Shown here: piece after piece, positions 26,000 to 38,080 of the stretch | Layout of the letters: every line of letters starts with the position of its first letter | Position numbering within the stretch: the stretch's first letter is position 1 | Assembly (NCBI GenBank): GCA_024036415.1 | Contig: JAMWET010001330.1 | Coordinates: forward strand, 571,501 to 635,500 | Origin: Prochilodus magdalenae | Lineage: Eukaryota; Chordata; Actinopteri; Characiformes; Prochilodontidae | Direction: 5' to 3' | DNA length: 64,000 nt | Position numbers and translations under genes: made by a program | Notes under the pieces: generated by a model | The model's input: the letters and a program-made list of their open reading frames with translations, nothing else | Told to the model about the DNA's origin: nothing | Database searches by the model: none

Positions 26000-27990
26000 T
26001 CTTTGAAGGTTTTTTCCTTGATCCATCCTTCCGAGCCAAAAAGATCAAAAAGAGCTCTTTGTGTTTAAGATTATGCAAGTGGTAAGATTATACGATTGTA
26101 TATAATCATATAAGATTGTGCTAGACCACCAAAGTAAAGTTCTAAGTTTCTCCATAAGCCTGCTTGCCTTTCCCTAAGGTACCTTGCTCCTGAAATAAGT
26201 ATAGTGATGTGTGATTCACCGGTAGATATATTCCCTCGAGGCCAGGATGGGCATGAAAATCAGGGTGACGTATTAAGGTAATATGTTTTGGTCTTCTGGA
26301 CTGTCTGTCTGGTTTGGTGGGCAACTCTGTCTTTTAATTTGTAGTCACCAGTCTAGAAGAAGAATTAAACTGGATATTAAAAAAAACATTTTTCACAAAA
26401 GGCTGATTTAGCTGCAGGACTTCTTTCCAAAGCAAAGGATTAATTGCCTGGAGACTGAGAGACACTCATTTAACAAACATCATTATGGTCTTCTGGAAGA
26501 GCTTCAGTAATTTGGTCAAGTGGTTTGAAGAACCACTGCTGTAAGAGAGCTCTTCTTCAATTCTTCTTGTTTAGTCTTGTGACCTTTGGTGTACAACAGG
26601 TAGTCGATGGTAAAATTAAGTCCTAACTGCTACGGTCCATTGCTGCAGGCACTGCTGCTTTCCATTCTGGTTAGATATGCAAATCAGTGAAGGAAACTGA
26701 GTGTGGCTGTTGACGGAATCCTGGATAAAGTCAATCCTCAGTTCTTTACATAGTGATTCTGTGAGCCTCAGATTTCAGTTTAAACCCAGAGAGGAACTTT
26801 CTTTAGTCTTGATCTCTTGTTAAATCTCTTCATGTGTCCCCTGCAGTTATGCAGAGATCCACACTTTGTACAGTCAACAACAACGAGAGCCATGCTGATT
26901 CGTTTTAAGCTGGTTCCAGTAACACTAATCATATCAATCTCCAAAGCATACCACTCAAATAAGGACCTGGGATTTCTCTCTAGATAGTGGTAGAAGTAGT
27001 GTTGGTCAAGCCGTATGAAGAATCAAGATGCTTCCTCAAAGGCTGATTTTGATATGTTTCCTGAAGCACACTGAACAAGATGTTAATGCTGGTGTTTTTA
27101 AATACTCCAAGAAGAACTCATCCTCACTGTTTGAAGCAATATGAGGTACAAGAGAGTTAGTGGAAGGGGGGTCTTATTGAGCAGGATTACTTATTACCTC
27201 AAGGAAACACTGTGATTAAGCAATGCTGGGTGCTAAGGAGGTGTCTGCAGTAACAGTGTGGTTTCATGGTAGTTCAGCGCTTCTTAAATATATTAAAAAA
27301 AGAGGAACCATTTCAAATATACTTTTTCATAACTACTATTATCTTTGGAATGCGGAAGTGGGGAAGGTGGACCAAATAATCGGAAGTTTAAATAGGTTTG
27401 TATGTTGAAGTTAATTATTAGTTTTTGTATATATTGCCCACAGTAATGTGCTTATAAACTCAGATTTTGCAAACAGTTCGGCCTTAATAAAGTGAAATTA
27501 TGTAATTTGTTTAGTTAATACTGAAAGTAGCATTAGTAAGTACGGAGAAATATAAACACACTTAAATATAGCGAGTGTGTCCCACTGCAAGCCACTTCCA
27601 AAAGCTTCAGAATTCAATAGTCAGTGAGAGGGTACTGGCACAGATTTGGTGTGAGTTTTCTGTCTTAATTAATCAAGGGGCCAATACCAGGGTCCTGGGC
27701 CCCTTAATTTACCTTTGGGTCACCTTAATATCCCAAAAAAAATCAGCCTAAAAATAAACTTTTGACATTAAGATGTTGCTGTTTAGTGGCTTCATTCACA
27801 ATTGGTGAGCTTCTGTTTTTCTTGACTAACCTAACTAGCAATGATGCACCAGTCTGCCTCAGGGTGGCACTGTAGTAAATGAGCTCACTCAAGTAGTCCT
27901 TCATAGCCTAACAGCAATATCATATTACAGATAATTTCTCCAAAACATTACTATACGGTGTATAGTAGCACACAGCAAATCATAATACCA
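26000..27990. other. no gene recognised
   Basis: 26340-27200 reads like decayed transposon DNA but no family was established. No exon or RNA gene was supported. Confidence 0.4.
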
Positions 27991-28099
27991 GCTGAATTAG
28001 TGAGCCATCATGGGACCTTTAACACCACAGGGCATTTCACACACTGACTCGTTCTCTTCACCAAACGTCTCCTCAAATAGTCTTTCAGCATGCTTGAAT

Positions 28100-28375
28100 G
28101 CATTCACCTGTGGCCAGAAGGGCAGGACGCAGCCTGAACTAGCTACCAATACATTACAGCGCAGACTCAGACATACACATTCACACCTAGGGGCAATTTA
28201 GCATTTCCAATTCACCAGATAACAGATCTTTAGACTGTGGGAGGAAACTGGAGCACCCATGCACCAGTACATGGAAATTCCACACACAAAGGATTCTGGA
28301 CACCCTGTCCAGGAGTCAAACCAAGGCCCTTCTTGCTGATGAGGCGGCAGCGCTGCCCACTGTGCTGCCCGGGAA
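28100..28375 (+). repeat. common teleost dispersed repeat
   Basis: cacacctaggggcaatttag, agactgtgggaggaaactgg, and ggcagcgctgcccactgtgc form a well-known sequence block in fish genomes. Function unknown; its exact class is not assigned here. Confidence 0.55.
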
Positions 28376-29639
28376 CTAAATTAATGTACTTTTATTATTT
28401 CATTATTGATTTTTTTGGTTGAGCCTTTGTTAGGCTCATTATTGATTTTGTCAAGTTAAATACATGAGATGCTCAGCAGTAATTCTACTTTCCACAGAGA
28501 AACAGTCTTTCAGAAGCACTTTTACATTAAAAGCATACACATAGTATATATTTACTGTACACACATAATAGCTTGTTGACTGTTGTGCTCAGTGGTTTGT
28601 ATTCGACAGATAATGCAAATTGAGTGTCACCATGTAACTGGGAAGTACAAGGCCTTGTGTATACTTGAACAGGATAGAACTAGATCAACACGGAACAGAA
28701 CAGAACACAGAACAGGCATATTACCTGCAATCAGCAACTCAGACTGAACTTTGGACATGTATAAAAATCCCCTGCAGAAGAATAATAAAGGAACCTGTAA
28801 TAAAGGCAAGCAACAGACACATTAAATACTAAAACATTTTTCTGTGTAACTGCCAGTCAAATATTTTGTCTGGATTAAAGAAAAAAAAAAAATCAATAAC
28901 TCCTGATTCTTCTAATGGTATTGAGAAAAATGTGCATTGCATTACTTCATTCAAATCTCTTTACAATGTCCTTATTGCCAGTATGTAAATCCCTACAATC
29001 CCGAGAACTAGTTTGGTACAGGGGGTAATTAGGGTCAGAAGGTTCAGTCAATAGGAAAATAATCAGCTGTAAAGGGTAGGGTCAGCGATAGTTGACTTCC
29101 AGTTGATGGAAGCAGGTATTTGATGGTGAAGACTGTTCAACCCGAGTCTTCTTTATCAAAGTGTGGTCTTCAGCACATACATTTATTAGCTCATCCCATG
29201 TCACTGTCAAATGATTTCTTAACAGCCACTTAATAGGCTGGAGAAGGTACTAAACTTTTTGGTGAGTTTGGACTTCATCTATACACCATTAGGCAAAGTA
29301 TACAAATGATGGAAAGTCAGCATCATAGTTTCCCTTCCCTGAAATGGTTAAAAAATAAATAAATAAATAAAATCAAAAGGCACAGAATATTTAGGAGGAT
29401 CTCAAAAAAATACCAGGGTAATACACAGGAAGCTGCAGGCCTGTCCACCGTCTGGAAACACTAAACAGGATGTATGGAATACTAGCATGTCTAGTACTAC
29501 AACTGTTCAAGTACTAGTCACTGCTCCCCCCCCCCAAAAAAAAACCTTCTACCTTTGTAAAACGTCCTAACGACCAACTGAATAAGTCAGAAGACATAAC
29601 AAGGCATGTGGACAGATAAATTCACAAATGGATCTTCAT

Positions 29640-29850
29640 CTTAAAGACGTTATGTCGGCCAAACCGAAGGCTGAATTCCTACTTAGGAACCTTATGCCAG
29701 CTTTGAAACATAGTGATGGTAGTATTATGACTTGAGGCTGTATTTCTGCATTTGGACCAGGACATCTTACCACCATTTGATGGAGAAATTAATTCAAGAA
29801 TTTTGAAGGGAGAATGTTAGGACATCCATCCGTGAACTGAACCTCACAGA
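29640..29850 (+). mobile_element. Tc1-like transposase relic
   Basis: gaaacatagtgatggtagta, gaggctgtatttctgcattt and aattcaagaattttgaaggg follow transposase DNA order. Frames are broken. Confidence 0.5.
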
Positions 29851-30018
29851 GCCTTGTAAAAAGATAATGAACCTAGAAACACAAGTTAGTCTAGAAAGAA
29901 TGGTTAAAGCATGAGTGCTTGCATTTCATGTCAAACGAGATACTGCTTGCCACTTGCTTGTTCAAATTCACTTTAAAAAAAAATAAACAAATCTCTTTAC
30001 GTGAAGTAAAAAATTATT

Positions 30019-30024
30019 TTTATT
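30019..30024 (-). terminator. polyadenylation signal of the semaphorin gene
   Basis: AATAAA on the minus strand (tttatt on plus), about 95 nt past the stop codon. This implies a very short 3'UTR. An A-rich tract on the plus strand at 30039-30060 offers other, weaker AATAAA-like sites. Confidence 0.6.
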
Positions 30025-30119
30025 GAACACAAAATCATTAAAAAAAAAAATAAAATAAAAAATCATATTTTCCCACAACAAACGTTTCACAAACTGTACA
30101 CCAAAAAGCTCCAAACAGC

Positions 30120-30778
30120 TCATATCTCGGACTCATCAATGGTATACTTGAATGGCTCCAAAATAGTCCCATTCGTATGATGATTATTTTTTTCGAAGAG
30201 AACAACTTCGGCCTGTCTCTCAGTGGTATCAGAAACCGTGTTCTGGTGTGGTGCATATGCAGCAAAGTCACACTGAGACTGCATGCTGTACTGCTGCCTG
30301 CAGCACCTCTGCAGCGGCAAATGGCCCATGTACAGGTTCCACAGCAACAATGCTGCCATCAACACAGACAACACAACCAAAGCGACCTGCATGGCCACCC
30401 AGCTGCTTGCTGCATTCTGATATTGTGGGTCCAGTGCTGGAACAGCAGTTAATATATGAGGCATTTTTGTGGTTATGACACCTAAAATATGGTCTTTGTC
30501 ACCTTCAGTTGACACATGTAGTTCATAAATGGCCAGTGTCCTTTGGTACTGTCTACTGACCACCTGTTCCACTGATGTGCAGGTATAGCGTCCTGCATCT
30601 GAGGTTGATGCATTGTAGATGAGGAGGCCATCACTGTAGATTCTGTACTTCTTGCTGGAGGGATTGAGAACCTGTCCACCGAAGTGCCAGTTAATCTGAG
30701 CCAGGTTGGAATCCCGTTGGCATGGCAGCATAATGTTGTTGTCCAGCAAAAGGGTTATGTTCTTTGGCTGCACAGGAG
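30120..30778 (-). CDS. semaphorin coding exon 14 (Ig, TM, cytoplasmic tail)
   Basis: Residues 558-776 and stop TGA at 30122-30120. Ig-like domain: Cys577, Trp588, DAGRYTC with Cys624. A juxtamembrane stalk is followed by a helix [20 protein letters not shown], then RCCRQQ at the membrane face. The tail has several Tyr and ends ESEI, a class I PDZ-type C-terminus (Ser at -2, Ile at 0). Acceptor ttgtag. Confidence 0.95.
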
Positions 30779-33700
30779 CTACAACAAGCACATGCAGATT
30801 CTAATCACTACACATCCCAATACAAAAATAACAAATAAATTATAAACGAAAGGTGTCCGTACCTGGCTCAGGACAGCGAGATGTATTTGCGTCTTTTAAA
30901 CTTTGCAACAAATCACTAAAGATAAAAATAATAAAATGGATAGACATTAGTACATATTCATTACTTTCACTTCATTCTACATATTCTACATAACCCTGGT
31001 TTTGTTGGAACACGGAGTTAAGCAGGCTTAAAACCAGCCTCCTCTGGAAGAAAGTTTACAAAGAAAATATGCTAGCAATCTTGATGGACCAATCAGAATG
31101 GCTACAGACCGTAAAAAGTGATCTCTATGTTTGCTTTTCATTAACTGAGTAAACTAAATTGTTGTTAGAATATTATATACCTTAATATAATCGTTTGATA
31201 AGAAAACTCTACATGTACAGAATTTTTTTTTTTTACAAATTATACAAATGGAACATTTCATATCTATAAGTGTTAAACACTGTTTCAGTTCTACAAAGCT
31301 GAACATGGCTTTTTATATGGCAGCATTATGTTTAACATGTACAGGTGCCTGAAAGGAATTGCTGCACCATTTAAGAACAGGAATTTCAAACAAAAAGACA
31401 CGTGACATGAAAGCTTTTGTCACATTTCTCCAGCCATTAGTCTTGTTGTGGCATTGTTTATACTTGTACCTCCAAGCAGATCCTGAGTTCATAATCAGCC
31501 TAACATTTCCAGATAAGAAATCAGGATTACAGAAGAATCCCTTCTACATAATTTCTAAATTGTAAACTTATGTAGTTCAAAAAAGTCCCAGGCAGACCTG
31601 ATTAATTCCCCACTACTTGTGTTAAAGTAGATTCAGGCATCTATAAGGAGACATAGCTACATGTGGCTGTTCATTAGGAGGAATACAAGTAGGAGCTATA
31701 ACCCCGTCAGATCTAAATTCAGAAATAAAATTTCAGAAGTTTCTGAAATATAGACCCAAATATCTAAACAGGAGTTTGTCCCAAAACACCCAACTGATGC
31801 ACTTAATTAGATGCGTCTGAGCAGGAAATTACAATAAAATATACACACCTTGAAAAAGACAAACAGAAATAAAAGGTAAGACTACAAAGAAATGTATATT
31901 ATTAATGGGCTTTACATACATATCTTTCGAAGGGCTGGGTAAACTGGTGCAATGGCGAGTGCTAAAATCCCAGGCACAGTAAGGATCTCTGGCAAGAACA
32001 CAGTCAAGACATGATGAGTAGCGACCACAGTCAGCTAAAGGCATCTGCACCACTCCTGACACTGTACCAGCATAGAGGTGTCCCTAATAAAGCAAAACAA
32101 AACCACATACATTTTACTGGGCAAAGCAAAGCCCTCAGTTTTGACCAGTTGTAACATAGCAAGGCAAGGTGTCAATATGTTTCGCATTCATCCAATCATT
32201 TATAGAGGCATATCTGGAATAGGACTGGGCAATATGGCAAAAATAACACAATTCTTTAAGACAATTTATATATGAATCATAATATTTTGTTTATGAACTT
32301 GAATAAATTGACACATAATAGATTCTGTAGTGCCATAAATACTACAACAAAATACAGTTAAATTAATTAATTTTTTTTTTTCCTCAATGGTTTACAAAGT
32401 ACACTGCAAAAATAAAAACTTGGCTTAATTTTGCCAACTTTGCACATGTAGTTAATCAGTGCTATTTAAGTCCTGACAATATATGCTCCAAAAAAAAGCT
32501 GATTATGGTAGAATTTGTGATAACTTTAAAATAATCATGTTGCACTGCAAATCTCTTGCCCAAATTGGTTTCAGTGGCATAATATGATTGTTTCAATAAT
32601 TTTACTTGGAACAAATTTGGCTCCTACAGACATGTAAACACACATCAATACACAGTAACTGTGCTAATCTCAAAATGTGTGGGGTTTTTTGTACCGTTCT
32701 TTTTGAAAGACGCAGGACACTGATTGACTCTTCGTTTTTGAACAGTTGTAATTCCTCAATGATGTGCATCTCCCCATTGTAGTTCACTGCTTTCTGCACA
32801 AAGCCATTGTCTGAAAAGAGAAGCATCTCAAATAAACAGATAGTTCCACTTCTTTATCAGAGTTGCATCTAACTAGAACTGCAATCACAAGATAACAAAG
32901 CAACTCATGTGAATATGACAGCACACGGGTGCATGCATAGTGCTTTGGCTTTTGTGCAAAGCACCAAAACTCTACCCACATTTAAAAAAAAAAAAAAAAA
33001 AGTATTCAAATTACTTCAGCCCTAACACAACATGATCTTTATCAACAAATGGAAAGATAAGAGGAAATGCAATTTACAGCATGGACGTACCTGTGCCAAT
33101 GAACATGACAAGGTAAGACTGTCCATCAAGTGCAAGGGGGCGGTCAACAACGATGCGAGTGAATGAAATCCCTCTTCTGAACAGCAGTGGTCTTCCTCTA
33201 ACAGGTTTCACACTGTCGTCCATGAGCGGCCGATCTCTGATGAACTGGAGGGTTTTATCAGGAAGGCCAAGTGAGCTGTGAATTTCTGACTGTCTTGCCG
33301 CATTGTTGATGCACTGTGACAATTACAAGATGCAAGTTAGCTTTTTTCAGAACGCTTTAGTCAGCATTACTAATGAAAACAATACTATGCAATTTAATAA
33401 TACTGGATTGTACAGCTTGTGTAATGTCATTTTTGTTAATTAACTACTTTTAAAGGGCCCATGACAGAAAGAAAACCAAACTTTCCTCATCTTTTAAAAT
33501 CAAACATTTTGATACAGTATGTTAACGCTATTAAGATATTACTTTATTAATATTTTTTTAGGAGGATGGTAAAACATGCATATTCTAAAATCCTAACCAT
33601 AATAAGATTGATTCGACATTTACACTTATATAAATTTACATATAGTATAGTGCAAAATCGATAGTCAATCGGCATTTGAGGTGGAATGCAAAATACACAA

Positions 33701-36700
33701 AACCAGCTAGCAAAGACAAAGGGAATTTCATCTCCCACCAGGGCTGGGTGATTAAACACTACCAGTAATAACTATTGCAATATTATTCCTTGATGGAATT
33801 AGAACTAATGTCTAAGGTAAAACAGACCGTTCTCAGACTTTCGTTTCTACAGAGCTCTGATGGCATTTTCCACAGCCAGAAAAGTGACACTACTTAGTTG
33901 TTGCAACCACTTCCAAGTTTGTCCAACAAGATTCGACAAGAGCGTAAGAACTGAAACTGCAAATATACTTTCGTGGGGATTGAGTGGAGCAATCCGTTAT
34001 CTGTTTTCCTGAGATGGAATGTGTGATAAGTGGTGTGAAATGCCACAGGGGTAGAGCAAACTCTTATCCTAAGAAACTTCAGTAGTCCCAATTTACTTCT
34101 GTTCCACATATTTATATGCAAAGCGCACTGTAGGTTAAAGCACCCAAGCAGTCGTCTTATTAGTGCATCCCCAAATGCCACTTAAAAAAGTAAAAAGAAA
34201 AACACAAGAACACAGCACAACTTTAATTTAAACAACAGCAAACTAAGGACGCTGTATGTGTGGAAAGGGAGGATTGGGAGAAAGCTAGCTTCCCAGGCTA
34301 GCTGTTTTTAACATTTGGCCAACATGAAGCAGCGTTGTCACACGCACAGCATGGTCGAACTAATGTTACTGTAGTGAACTACAGCAATTTAACTACTTAC
34401 ACAAGGGCGGGAAAGAAAGGTGAAGGTCTGCTAGCTTGTGTTTGAATACTGATATGTCGTGACATGGATCACATGTCACACTCCATCAGTCCTACCGCAT
34501 CTATCAATGACATAATTAGCCAGCTGATGTTTGTTGTTGTGGTAAGCTGAAGTTCCTGAGAAACTAAACAGTTTAACACCTGTAATCTTATACCCTAGCA
34601 CTGGCCACCACACATCACCACTAAAAATTCTGTTGACAGCTGGTATGAACATGACGGCCTTAAATTGTTTTGTTGGCTGGCAATTGTTTTTCCATGTTCT
34701 GAGACCATAATAGATAGTTTTAAGCCATTAAGCTTGATTAACCCTTTGGTTTCTTCAATGTTCAACTATGGCCAAAAAACAGAATGTAAACAAAAAAAAA
34801 AAAAAAAAAAAGTTTAAAAGTATGTTACATTTATTGTGATAATTACTCATATGGACTGATACGAACATTTTTGGCCATATGCATTCTATGGCACCTTTCT
34901 TCAAGTAGACTTTAATTTTAAAAGGGCTTGTATCCTACAATGTGTAGGGTATAAATCTCCTAACGCATTACCTTTGAGGAGAACACCAACTGGCAATAAA
35001 AAGGTGAAGCAGCAGACTACAGAAGTATAACTTTTCTTTATAGTAATAATGCAATGACAAAAATTATGACTCACAGCCCCTGGTCGAGGGACAGGAGTGT
35101 CTCCGGTATACATGACCCACTTCACATGAGATGCCTCTACTGTTACTGGTGTTTTGTACTTTCCATGGGAGAACACTTCATTAATGTCTGTGACAGAATA
35201 TGCACATACTGCTGAAGACAAGTCATTCGAGGCCCTAAATGCAAAACACACACAAACAAACCAGAAACATTAAGAGAAACACCTTTTATCACATTTAAGT
35301 AAACATACACTTATCGCCAGGATTGAAACAAGTCATTCCTGTTCTAGATGTCAGATCAGAACAGGTTGAATAAACGCTCAGCAACATGTTACAGTGCAGA
35401 TCACCCGCTTAACTCGCAGAGTAAAGCCTTACTCACGACTGAGAAGTGAAAACGGCATAAAAGACATTTTCCCTCCAGTTGTCGTAATGAACCTGGAAGA
35501 CATCTTGGACAACATAGGGCAGAATGTTCCCAGACACAGGGCATTCCAGACTGGCCTTTAAGAAAGAGGTCCATTTCCTCTGCAAGGTCCTCTGACCACC
35601 CCTATCACCCTGCAAAGATTAAAGTTGTGTAAAAGAAAACTAAACACCCAGCAGAACATGCTGAAGTGGCACAAGCAAACATTTCATGTAGTATGCAGAC
35701 AGAGCAACTGAGCACAACTATTTCTTGAGTTTAGATCATAGGTTTATTTATCTCAAGTCATGTTATTTTACGATGAAGGGAAATACAAGAACACCAACAA
35801 GTTACATAGTTATATAGAAAATAAGGTGTGGGCTCACTCTACAAACTCTACAATGCACAAGGATATCTTACTTATTTGCAACCTACATGTTTCAAAGCCA
35901 GTTCAAGAATAAATGTCATATATCGGACATGAGGGGTTCTTTGTTCAGCAACTACTGCCATCTTTCTCTGAAAGACTTGATGGTGAGAAGATACAACCAC
36001 TTGCTAATAACCTTTAGCTCAAACATTTGGTTCCCCACAGTGCATGTAGGCACAGCTACACAGAGCCAAAATAAAGTCTTCATGAGAACAGTGGCAAATT
36101 TAGCATCCAGTTTACACAAGCCTATGTAAGTATAAAGAACAGAGTGCCTAAGGCAGATACACAAACAACCTAAAAAGTACCTCACATCTCAAAGTGCAGC
36201 ATCTGCCACAATGAACCCTTATAGCAATATTCTAAAAATCACTTTTCACAGGTGTCTGGAAGAGTATGAACTGACACATGGTTGACTATGCAGCTGCTTT
36301 TTTTGAGCAACTAGTAAAAAATCTGTCATGGAAGGCCTACTGTACGTATTACAAATGTGCCCTGAAATGAACTTGAGCCTTACCTTGCAAACCCGTGCGA
36401 CACGTGACACAATGAGCTTGTTGTAGAAATCATACTCCACTGCGTTTTCACTAAAGAATATGTAGATCTTGTCATCATCCCCTTCAGGACTGTCCACACT
36501 TTCTGGAACCACATCCATGTAGACAAAATTGGGCTCTGTGAGGGGAGACAGGAGAGAACGGCAACAATGAGTAAGTAATGTGTATGAAGACAAGCAAACA
36601 AAAATATGTTTTGCACTCGGGATTCTAAAACTAGTGTTCGTCATTATTATCTTGTAGCATAACTTTGTATCTTTCAGCCACGACATATCTGAAAACAGTC

Positions 36701-38017
36701 CACCCTCAAGCATGCACCACAAAGCAGTTCTCCAAAAGTTTCTCATACTTTCAATATGCATCATCAGAAGGACATTTGTTAGTATTTATTATTTGTTTTT
36801 CTAATTGGAAACAATCAGTGTAGAAATCAGTCATGTATGTTCAAAGCAGATGTACAGGAAATTCAAAAGCATTTCTAGGAAAAATGGACAAAATGAGCAT
36901 ACCATTTAGCCAGGAGCTCTTAAAGTCAGTGCGCAGAATGGTCTGAGAGCTGCGGAGGATGACTGGCTCTGAGCCCAGGAAATTAAGGACAGTGGCAGAG
37001 TACAAGTCTCCATCTGACAGAAAAGAGAAACAACACGTAAACAAACAAGTCAGGCTCAGCCACCCCATCAAGTACTACCACCAGCCATGAAACAATCTCC
37101 TTATATTTAACCAATTACAGAAGGTGTCTTTAATAACCTAGGACCCTGTCTGTGACACTGTAAAGTTAGTCAATTGACAGTGACAGCTAAATCACTTTTC
37201 CATCAACCCAGAGCAGAACTTTAACATCACCAAACATTTAAGAGTTCTAAGATTAGGAGCAGCAGTTTAACTTCAATCCCAAAAGAACAAACAACAACTA
37301 CCCGAATTGTTTTAAGCTGCTCTGCTCCTTTGCCTCCAATCTCAAAAACAAAAATGGAGCATACACCACCCATCCCTCCCATTACTGAAACAAACACGCC
37401 AACTAGGATCATATTGATAAACACTGCATACGTTGTTTCAACAGTAAATTCAATCAATGATTAGACTGCCATACTTATTAAAATAGATTTCTTGCATGCC
37501 AACTTGCTCTGTAAGCAAATGATCACTTGGGTTGGTAAATTGAGTGGTCTGAAATTAATTATTTGACTTTTAGCAGAGGACAAAAAAGTAATTATAAAAG
37601 AAATAATAAAATAAATTCCTCATGAGGGGATGTTGGTGCATATACTTAACACAAAATTGAAATGAACACAAGCATTTAAGCAGCCCTTTGGAAAGGGCAC
37701 TCTGTCAGAAAGTTACAACAAGGAAGTACATACCAACCATGATGGACGAGTACCTCTGAAAGGGATCAAAGGGACATTTGCCCTTTCCTTCCTCCTGTTT
37801 CCCCTCTAGTTTCAGCTGTCCATCAACATAAACCTGTTCACACGGACAGCAAATACATCATAAATGTACTCTTAAATTGTTTTAATCTTGTTTATAAAAG
37901 CATAAACATAGAGCACGTTAGAACACAGGTGCTTCGCCTTCTATGGTGGCCAGTAGTTGAGGATTGCTGTATGTGAAAACAGGCAGCTCAACGGACAACT
38001 TAACAGATTTTATAGAC

Positions 38018-38080
<63 letters not shown>

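Noticed and set aside
27830..27870. CTCF-like word ctcagggtggcac
   Set aside because: Spacing of the core is off by one base, so it does not fit the consensus.
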